Positions 34,150 to 42,856 of a stretch of 42,856 bases of DNA are shown here, piece after piece. The notes below the pieces were generated by a model, which was given only the letters and a program-made list of their open reading frames with translations, made no database searches and had not been told where the DNA came from. Source of the DNA: Multifurca ochricompacta (Eukaryota; Basidiomycota; Agaricomycetes; Russulales; Russulaceae). The stretch lies in NCBI GenBank assembly GCA_022496185.1, contig WTXG01000290.1, positions 1 to 42,856 on the forward strand. The letters are read 5' to 3'. Each line of letters opens with the position of its first letter. The first letter of the stretch is position 1. A program made the position numbers and the translations under genes.

Positions 34150-37100
34150 TCAAAGGGGTATGGTGCCTTTCAACCTGAAGTCCCGACTGCTCGCTCCAAC
34201 CGAGAGCGAAAACGATCCCGAGGAGCGGATCCACGATTGACTGACGACGTCCCATATCGACAAGTCATACCTGGAAAGCGTAATCGTGACGCGCTGCGCC
34301 TGACCAGGCTGCAACTCAACGTCCGTAAACCCGCGCAGGACAGACGGGGGCTCGCCTGCACGAGCAGGGAAGTGCAGGTACAACTGTGGTATCTAATCAA
34401 CCGAATTCAATTTCGTCAGATCTTTAGTTTTTTCTTGCGGGGACGGGGTGGTGGTGATCGTGGTGGTGGTGGTGAAGGAATGACGCAACACACCTCAGTC
34501 CCAGCGACCTTACCAGCGTTTTGCACCGTGAAGGACACCTCGAACGCCGGACGATGCAACCAAAGCGCTGTTGACGCCCCGACGACCTGAGGGCTTGGCT
34601 TTCCTGCTGCCCAATTCGCTTCAAACGATTTGTCTTGGTCAGGGCTACCTCCAACCGCGTTGATCGACAGGTCAGTGTATTTGAACGTCGTATAGGACAA
34701 CCCAAAACCGAACTCGAAGCGCGGTACGATGTTCGCGGCATCAAAGTGTCGGTAATCAATAAACAACCTATTAAAAAAAATAAAGCCCCAGGCGCGGGAG
34801 CCAACGTGAGTTGCGCGGATTGGCCGTAGATGGAGAGACGCACCCCTCAGTATAGGTGATGTCGAGGATCTGGTTGCCAGTACCGCCAGTGGCCAGCTGC
34901 GCAGAATAGTCGCTCGGAGACTTGGCGATGGTGTACGGCAAGCGGCCGCTCGGGTTCACGTCCCCATACAGAATATCAACGAGCGCGTTACCCGCCTCGG
35001 TACCGGCAAGCCCAGCCCAGACGACGGCTGTAACGTTCGGATGGTCAATCCAAGGATCGACAATGACTGGGCCAACCGAATTCACGACGACGATCGTGTT
35101 TTTGTTCTGCGCCGCAACTGCCTTGACCAACGCGTCGCCGTTGTGCCATGCAGTAAGGTTATTCCTATGAGACACCGGATGATACACCCGAATTGAGTGT
35201 CAGAAACGAGCATGGAAGGTAAAGAAGGGGTCACGCACCTATCACCGGCGTTGCCGTCCACGGTGATATATCCCTCACCTGAATCAGACTGCACGAAAAC
35301 GATAGCCACTTCTTTTTGTACAGCAGCGTTTGCCGCGCCCACGAGGTTAAAGTCATTGAAATACCAAGAGAACGACGTGTGATCCTTGCGTGCGCGAGCC
35401 TGAAGCGCCTCGTATGGCTATCGCAACGGAAAATTTGCTATGAGCGCTTGCCAAATCGCACGAACCCTCAAAGAGGAAACACGAGATGCGCACCGAAATT
35501 AGGTAAGTGAACCATGCCGTTCTGTGTCGTTCCCATGTGAACCAATTGCACAACACGTGAAAGTCCAAGATATATAAGTACTTACCCGGACCCCCATCCC
35601 ATAGCCAGGGTGCCATCGACACCTCCCTGGTCGCCGAACTCATTCGGCCCTGCGACATGCGCTGGGGCCGCATCAGAGCCAATGAGCACAAGCCTGCGGG
35701 GCTTCTTGAGCGGAAGGGCGCCGTTCACGTTCTTCAGCAGCACAGCGCTAGCAGCGCCGATCTCTCGTACAAGAGCCCCGTGGTTATCCTGCACGTCCAC
35801 GTGCTCATTCGTCGCCTCATCGAGCGACTGGAACGCGTTGAAATTCGTCTTCGGGTAATTGGGCGAGTCTTGGCCGAGGAGGTACCACGCCGCGAGTATG
35901 CGAGTTGCCATATCGTCCACGCGGGCCTCGGGGATGGTGTTATTCTGCACGTATGCGGTGAGGTTCGCACCAAAGTACGATGTCCCCGAGTTGAAGGTGA
36001 TGTCCCCGGGCATGGTCATGTCCAGCCCAGTGATCGCACTAATCGTCGAGTGTTGCGCGGACCAATCCGACATGACAAATCCTTGGAAGCCAAATTCATG
36101 CTTGAGAATGCCGTTTAGCGTGCTGTTGTTCTCGCAGGCATACGTGCCATTGACAAGATTATAAGAACACATGATGGAGGCGACGCCAGCCATGACACTT
36201 CGCAAGAATGGCGCGGCATAAATCTCGTGTTGCGTGCGGTCGTCGACGTTCGAGCTTGACTGAGTGCGTCGGTTCTCCTGCTCACTATGCTCGCGAATTC
36301 AGCTATCGGTGCTTCACCTAAAGTACAAATGACTGCTCACTTGTTGATGTAGTGCTTTGCGCACGCCTGCACGCCCGCAGACTGTAGACCGAGGATCGTC
36401 TCGTACGCCCCAGTACTCGCAAGGAACGGGTCAGCGCCGAAGCCTTCCCAGTTGCGTCCTCCCTGGGCAATACGACCCAAATTCATCATGGGACCAAGCG
36501 CGATGTTGACCCCCTTGCCCACATGTTCTTGGCCCATTGCAACCCCGCGCGCGCGAAGCAATGAGCGCTTCCATCTGGTATTGTACGAGTTAGCATCATT
36601 TCTGCTCTGTCCATATCGAGTTAGCTAAGTCTCACGTGGTCGCAGCATTGATGGCAGCCGGGAAGGCAGTCGCGAAATCCGCAAGGCGCACTCCCAGTGG
36701 TGAGTCCTCGAGGCAAAGACCAGGGAAGTCGCCAACGGCAGGGGTATTCCCGACGCAACGACCACCCTGCCAGCCCACTCCAGTGGTGATATTGACCTTT
36801 TGCTCGAGCGTAAAAGTGGCAACCTGAAGTAAATCACGTGGCGTCAATTACCCGATCCGATCCGGGAACATATTGTCAGGGTCAGGTGACCGCGACGCAT
36901 ATCACGGTCGTGGTCGTGAGGAGAAAGAGAAGATGATTGTTGAATAATTGAGAACATCAACTCGCATCATGGGCGCATCTCTCCCACTCCGCTCTCATGA
37001 CCAATTGATTGGTTGCATGCACCAGCCTCATGGCACGATCGCGAGCAATGGTCTGATGATGCAACGTGTTGCATGCAAAAAAAGGTGACTCAAGTAGTGG

Positions 37101-37633
37101 TTACTAACCTTGGCTTTTGCCTTTTTGTACGCAGCAGCCCAAGCTGGGGCTATGTCAGGGACGAGAGCAGAATTTTGGACGGACGGAGGATTCTTAGGTG
37201 AAGTCAAAGGGTAGACACCCGGGATGGGAGGCTCAGAAGATGGCGACGGGAAGGGCACAAAGGGGTATGACGTAATGGGAATGCCGGACGGCAGCGGCTG
37301 AGTTAGGACACCAGTCGTAGATGTTGAAGTTGATGACGATACCAGAGACGAAGTGACTGAGGACGAAGTCCCGCTACTGGTTGTAGGTAAGCTGGCCGAG
37401 CTGGAAGACGGTGAAGAAAGGACAGGTGACGAAGGTGACGACGATGATGACGACGGCGATGACAATGTATCACTCGAGGAAGTCGCCGGTGAGGAGGATG
37501 GGCTCAATGAGAGGGACAGTGACGACGAGGACGAGGGTGATGAGGATGCAGTGGAAGACGCACTAAGGGTACGCCCTGCACCCAATAGAACAAAAAGGAT
37601 GGATGGCCGCATGAATGCGGAGTGGGTGAACAA
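34150..37633 (-). CDS. Secreted beta-glucosidase, glycoside hydrolase family 3
   Basis: It hydrolyses terminal beta-D-glucosyl residues of cellobiose and related oligosaccharides outside the cell. Nine exons give an unbroken 896-residue frame: 37633-37109, 36823-36636, 36574-36341, 36284-35586, 35521-35494, 35417-35239, 35164-34844, 34767-34494, 34392-34150. The N-terminus has a signal peptide (core [10 protein letters not shown]; an internal start at 37612 is equally good) and then about 100 Ser/Thr-rich residues. GH3 N-domain: [45 protein letters not shown] and the nucleophile Asp in [11 protein letters not shown] (about 389). GH3 C-domain: [15 protein letters not shown] and [12 protein letters not shown], whose Glu is the likely acid/base. 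A fibronectin III-like domain ends the protein ([19 protein letters not shown]). Exon 5 has only 28 bases ([10 protein letters not shown]) and intron 1 is unusually long at 285 bases. The gene appears intact. Confidence 0.92.
37240..37570 (-). repeat. Low-complexity tract encoding the Ser/Thr-rich segment
   Basis: Degenerate GAC/GAT/GAG-rich runs on the plus strand read as poly-Ser, Ser-Pro and Ser-Thr on the coding strand of the beta-glucosidase. Codons vary (TCG, TCC, TCA, TCT), so the serine run is not a simple triplet expansion. Confidence 0.7.
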
Positions 37634-39350
37634 GTGGAAGCCGAAGGGGAAGGAGGGAGGGGGAAAGGGTATTGGACCACCAGATCACAAGTTGGGGTAA
37701 AAAAGTATCAGCTTAAGCGTCGCTTTAAGAGCGTTGAGAAGCGCGTCCTCATGCTAAAGCATTGTCGGGCAACTATACTAACTAAAAGTCAATGAAAAGA
37801 ATGTTATGGAAGCGAGGAACGGCGAAGCATCTGCCTTCTACTTCTACAAGAATATCCTCCTTCCCCCCTCCCCGATCCAATCAAACGCACCCAACATCAC
37901 ATGTGCTTCCTTTTCTCCATCCCGTAAGATGTACCTTTCTCGAACTAACGGCAAAACGGCTTCACGAGCGAGATTTTAAGACAATCCACTCCGTACGGTG
38001 TGATTCCTCATCGCGTGAGTAGGTCAGTCGTGGCGCCCGGGCGCCATCGGGCCGCCGCTAACGCAATTTGGGAGGGCACACTCATATTTTCTCATCGTAT
38101 TTTCTTTTTCCCCTGTCAACCTTAAATAAAATGATGGGGACTGTTGAACTCGACCGAGAGGATGAGATGGTAAGAAAGAAGAGAGAGAAAGCGCAAGCGC
38201 GAACGCAGGCGGTATACCACGCGGTGGAGGACCAACCAGTCGCATGATCGCATAATTACATTTTCTTTTCTTAAAACCTGACAAAGGGGACAAATGCCGG
38301 AATGACGTGGAGCTCCGTCAAACTAATTAAAGTATTACCTTAAAATGGATATGCTGAGAGGGGTGGGTGAATGAGTACAGGTGTGAGTCCACTGGTTTGC
38401 GCGGGTACTGTATCTCACTACGGCCCATGTGACTACCAAAAGTACGGTCAGGAAGCGCATCTAAGAGTCCCTGGCTAGCAATGTCCCCACGTATAACCAC
38501 GCAAACCCCTCCCCAAACCCACGAAAGGAAGCAATGATGCCTCAGCACGTGAACGCCGATATAAGTCCTTTAATCCTGTGATCCCTATCTCTGCACCCGA
38601 ACAACTAAGCAGGGGCAGGCGTCGACGTGGCCGGACTGAAACATAAATGACATAGTCATCATGCCCAGGTTTCCTGTTCGTTTTGGCGCATTGTTACACG
38701 GGCCATTTACCCGTCGGTGTGGATTCGCTTTAGTGCCGTAGTCATCGGACTTAGAAGTGAATTATTTCCCATGGTTCGAGGCTTCTTAGACATTTTTCGA
38801 ATGGGGGAACTGAACTTCGGGGATAGCCATATTAACATCCTCGGGGATCGGACGCTAGTGGACGGTTGTTGTCGTCGAATTCACCATGTACCAGTCCAAC
38901 AAGTTGGAAGTAGGCCACCTTTCTGTAGCCAATGTGTGTCTTTCCGTGAGTGTGACCTTTCACGTGGATTGTGAAAAGCAAAATGTGGGAATTGAAGACT
39001 GCAATCCTACGATGACACGACAGTCAATCGTATTGTGCTCTCCCCTAGCAGCCCGCATATAACTCCATCATTCTGTTGACACGACCTCCACTCTATGGTA
39101 CAAGTTATTGGGAACTTATGAACGAAGATTGGCTACAACCCTAGTGAGACACTCCAATACACAAAAGGGTGTCAAAGCAAATGTGTGATAAAAACCCAGT
39201 CTAGTCGTGATTTTGTCGCGCTTGATTGAAACTAAGGAGGACATGGATCACAAATAAAGCACAAATCATATGCCCTATCTCATCCAAACATTAACCCAGT
39301 CGATATCTTGAATGAAAACTATCTTATCTTGACCTATGTTGGATCGTGCC
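37634..39350. other. Upstream of the beta-glucosidase and downstream of copy D
   Basis: Bases about 39115-39350 are homologous, inverted, to 11435-11632 downstream of gene A. The rest contains short unrecognised frames (for example 38024-38293 minus, 38717-38974 plus). The beta-glucosidase promoter should lie within 37634-38100, where I cannot define elements. Confidence 0.4.
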
Positions 39351-42300
39351 CTACGCAGACAGTAATTCCACGATCTCCAGCTGGGAGTCGCCTTGCGCCA
39401 CTTGAGATGGACTTCTCCCTTCATTGTCTCGTACATGCGCGTCAGCACCATGCTCCAGCAATAACCGAACGACTTGGAGATGTCCCTCTTCTGATGCTTT
39501 ATGCAATGGCGTCTGGCCTTCGCTGTTTTGGGGATTCACATCTGCTTTGTGATCAAGAAGCGCTCGAATGACGTCCACAGATCCATTGTATGCTGCCCGG
39601 TGCAGGGAAGTGCACTGCATATCATCCTTGGCATCCGCATCCGCACCAAGGTCCAGTAAACTTTGCACAACGCCCAGACTGTCGAATAATGAAGCTCGAA
39701 TCAGCAATGTTTGCCCCCATCTCCCCGGGATATTCACATCTGCCCCATGCTCAATAAGACACCACAAAATTTCGGTCTTATCCCTATAAAATGCCATAGG
39801 CAACAAAGCCCCATATTCTCCTCCTTTGGCATTTATATGCTGTGGATCCCTTTTGACCAGGTATTCAACCAAGCCACGGAATCCGGTTTCCACAGCATAA
39901 AATAATGGGACTGCTCCAGGCTCCAGCGGGGTCGTTACGTAAGGAGTACCCACCCAATGCACGTCCGATGTTATGCGGAGGCATGCCAAAAGATGCGGTT
40001 TGTCTCCGTCGAAGAATAAATCAATCTCATCCTTTATCTGTGAAAGTACAGTCTTGAACCCCGCATGCTCGACCCAGTGTTCAATAGCATATTTAGCCAA
40101 AGGAATCTCCTTCATGCTCTCTTCATCGACCTGGTCATCTAGCCGAAGTAGGACACCAAGACAAGCTTGAACGAGAATCACATGTGCAGGCTCCAGGGGA
40201 ATATAATAACGTCCCACATCTCCCTTTGACGCCGCCAGCCGATCCGACGTTAGGAACTCCTTCACAGAGAAGTGTGAGAATGAATAACTCGAGAACCATC
40301 GTCGTCAATAACGGCGATCAAACTAGAGCATGCAGAGAGTACTGCCTCTTCTTGATCTTCCCAACGCCAGTCCGCGTTGACCTTCGCGATACCTCCTGCG
40401 GTGAAGTCAATCGCAAGCACTTCTGCAAGTTCCTCGACACGAAGCGGCCGAACTGCGACAGTGAGGCATTGCAAAGACGATGTGCGTGATCCCGATTCGC
40501 CTTGTTGATTTCTCGAAGCACCCGCTCATATGTCTCGTCCAGACTTTCTGGCAATTCCTCCAGAATACGCCGAACACTCGGCGGGAGACAATGACGTAGT
40601 GTTTCGAGTTGGCAGAAAACCCATCGAAACCTGTGTGAATCGATGAGAGCTTGCATTGAGTTATGAACACGCCCTTCTTACATTCCATCGGCTTTTTCCG
40701 AGAGCGCCTCGATGACCACCTTCTTATCTTCATCCCGCCATCTCCGCATCTTCTTGTCCGAATAAACAACAGACCTCACATAGTCGATAATGTCCTTCGT
40801 TTGTCCACTTTCGTCGTGGAGCGACATGCGGTGAGATGCGAGAGGTTCAAGAGAATTTCGGATATCGATTTCTGGACGACTTGTGACACATAGACGTAAA
40901 TTTGGAAGGTCCGATTGGACCAATCCTCCAATATTTCTATGGCCTTTTCGCGCGGTGATGGCATGCCAGATGTGTTAGGACACTCGTCAAGTGCATCCAC
41001 AATAGATAGATTGGAGCTTGCCCCGAATCATGAGCATATCTTTGAGGCATTCAGCAAGCGCGTCGTCGGCCGGCTGATTTGACCCTTGATGGTGTATCGA
41101 GTACAATGCAGCGAGGGCGTCACAGCAATTGTCCGATTGGTTGCAAAGCTGAATGAGAAGGGAACATAACAAAGCACGAGAATCCTGCTTGCTGGTGTCC
41201 TTGAAATCAAAATAAAAGTAGGCCATAAGGGCGACCCAGTTTGAAATCCCTTGATATTCTGGATGATTGCGAACTGATGGTAGTCAATATACTCTTGATA
41301 GGCGAACTGCTTTAGTGCGACTTGCCTGAGGATACTCTTTCCCGATCCCGCTGCGAACGGGAAGACCATTAGTATTAATTAATCGTTGTGTGTGAAGAAA
41401 TATACGTTTTCCATGAACCCACAGGAGTGAGCCTGACGCTTTCCAATCCATAAACGTCTCGCCTTGGGTAAACCACTGGGCGGTCCCCTTATGATGAGCG
41501 CTGCATGCGGTATTGTAATTGATGGACGGATCTGGTGGGTTGAGCCAGTTACGAAGCCTCTCTCGAAGTTGACGTCCTAGAAAGTGTGAAAAATCAGTTG
41601 AATCGATGTGTCTGCATTATGAAATCACGAACGGTTGTGATCACCCATGTCATTAGCGATTTGCTGAACTGCTACTCTTGTTTCCTTTCCATCTGGACGC
41701 ATTAAGTGCTTCAGGCAAGCGGTCGTGACCTGCTAGACAGGGCCTGCTCACCATCGATGACTTGGTTAACTTTGTTGTTAATGCTCTTCGCGTATCGTCA
41801 ACGCTCGTTATCTTGTCGTCAACACCTTGCACCCTGCCGTCGACAATCTGCACCTTGTCATCGACGTCTTGCACCCTGTCATTAACACCTTGTACCCTCC
41901 AGTCGATAACCTCCGCCCTCTCGTCGACAACCTGCACCTTGTCATCGATTCCTTGCACTCTGTTGTCGACGACCTCCACTCTATCATCGACGTCGTGCAC
42001 CGTGTTCTCGACCCGCCTCACTCTGTCCTCGACGTCATCCACTTTTCCGTCAACACCTGAGTAACTTTCAAAACTTGGACAGTTGCCATCCGAGCTTCCT
42101 CTTGTGTCAACTTGTCTAGTCTATGTAGCGCATCTTCAAGATCCGTCCTTCCCACCAGCTTTTTCAAGTATTTCTCTGAAAAATATAAATTATCAGCCCT
42201 ATCTTCTCAATCATCCTAACTCACTTGTCTCCCTTGCTTAATCTCCCTCGTCGCAATCGTAAGTATACACAGTACTTCCACCATGATCTTCACGATTATA

Positions 42301-42856
42301 TCTCTCATCCCATCACTTGGTGAGACTTCAATATAAGTTTCAAGTCGTTTGAAGAAGTTTCCAATTTGATCAAACAGCTCGAGGAGAGTTCCTTGGCTCG
42401 CCTCAGCATCCTTTGCTGCCTAATTGAGTCGGTTGTGGAAGTGACATGCATAAAGAGATAAAGAGGTTTACCAAGAGGAGGACACCTATTCCAGCAAAGA
42501 TTACCTTGGCAGGAGAGAAGACCTGTGTGATCATACTAGAGTCTGGGTCTTGGCGGGAAGAAGCTGAACGTGATAGGACTGACCAAGCCAACACCTTCGC
42601 CTAATGTAGCTGAAAATGCATAGAGGACATTAATGGTTGGATTCAACCACTTTGTCAGTCTTTCGTTGTCGCTCTGAGATTTATCGAATTCTTGGGCTTG
42701 TTCTTGAAGAATGGCCAGAATGGCATTGGGAGAGTTGCATGATTGAATCCTAGTCGATAGATGGTAATCGGCAATATCTTTCCCAGTTCGGATGTTATAT
42801 GTTTTCAAAGCAGCACTGAAAATGGACTGAAAGTCGGAATCCGAGGAAGGTTTGGA
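39351..42856 (-). pseudogene. NLR copy D: near-identical inverted copy of gene A, many one-base deletions, cut by window end
   Basis: Read on the minus strand, D follows gene A exon by exon with nearly identical introns. By comparison with A, only the first five codons lie outside the window. The Goodbye domain, rod, Walker motifs and five ankyrin repeats are all recognisable, and the end is LEIVELLSA. Relative to A and B, single bases are missing near 42056, 41792, 41230 (several between 41230 and 41275), 41006, 41030, 40924, 40472 and 40281. All are losses, none gains, and each breaks the frame. The rod has one heptad fewer than A, a clean 21-base difference. Either D is a young pseudogene or this stretch carries consensus sequencing errors. 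I label it pseudogene on the sequence as given, but an intact fourth NLR is possible. Confidence 0.75.
41770..42050 (-). repeat. 21-base tandem repeat encoding coiled-coil heptads, copy D
   Basis: About 14 heptad units in the same order as gene A, but lacking one of the neighbouring NDRVKD / DDRVQD units of A. All other units align one to one with at most single substitutions. Confidence 0.85.

Noticed and set aside
35657..36118. Plus-strand frames over the beta-glucosidase
   Set aside because: They are antisense to a nine-exon GH3 gene with catalytic motifs; high GC content keeps the opposite frames open.
39351..42856. Calling copy D an intact gene
   Set aside because: As given, about ten one-base losses break the frame; without reads I cannot decide that they are errors.

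Overview
The window looks like a piece of an agaricomycete (basidiomycete) nuclear genome. Genes are split by many short GT-AG introns of about 45-60 bases with CTRAC-like branch sites. The protein families are also typical of mushroom genomes: Goodbye-NACHT-ankyrin STAND (NLR-like) proteins, membrane-anchored P450s, an HNH_2 nuclease, a secreted GH3 beta-glucosidase and an M24B aminopeptidase. No prokaryotic or viral gene set, rRNA, tRNA or CRISPR array was recognised.

Layout. 1-7845: a decayed P450 (1622-4056, +), copies of an LTR-like repeat (about 676-1219, 4350-4600 and 6357-6935) and sequence without a clear gene. 7846-17564: NLR gene A (+), convergent NLR gene B (-), and a degenerate Goodbye-only copy E (+) head to head with B. 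17846-19810: an intact Xaa-Pro aminopeptidase gene (-). 19850-27200: an 800-base imperfect palindrome (20082-20880), uncertain low-complexity coding traces, a P450 C-terminal fragment, an HNH_2 gene (24015-25470, +) and an ADP1-like ABC transporter fragment. 28031-31492: NLR gene C (+). 32214-33136: an LTR-like repeat abutting an ankyrin-NLR remnant F. 34150-37633: a nine-exon GH3 beta-glucosidase gene (-). 39351-42856: NLR copy D (-), nearly identical to A in inverted orientation, with many one-base deletions and cut by the window end.

The most interesting content is the NLR family. A, B and C share a nine-exon architecture: a fungal STAND N-terminal Goodbye domain, a coiled-coil rod built from a 21-base (7-residue) tandem repeat, a NACHT-type P-loop NTPase, a helical linker and C-terminal ankyrin repeats. 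The heptad number differs between copies (about 15, 16, 12, 14 and 6 in A, B, C, D and E) and so does the ankyrin number. B is a mosaic: C-like through exons 5-8 and their introns, A/D-like in the first half of exon 9. The locus therefore looks like a fast-turnover allorecognition or immune-receptor cluster with two variable repeat modules per gene, surrounded by gene fragments and transposon debris. Function is inferred from family membership; the repeat units, splice sites and mosaicism are read directly from the sequence.
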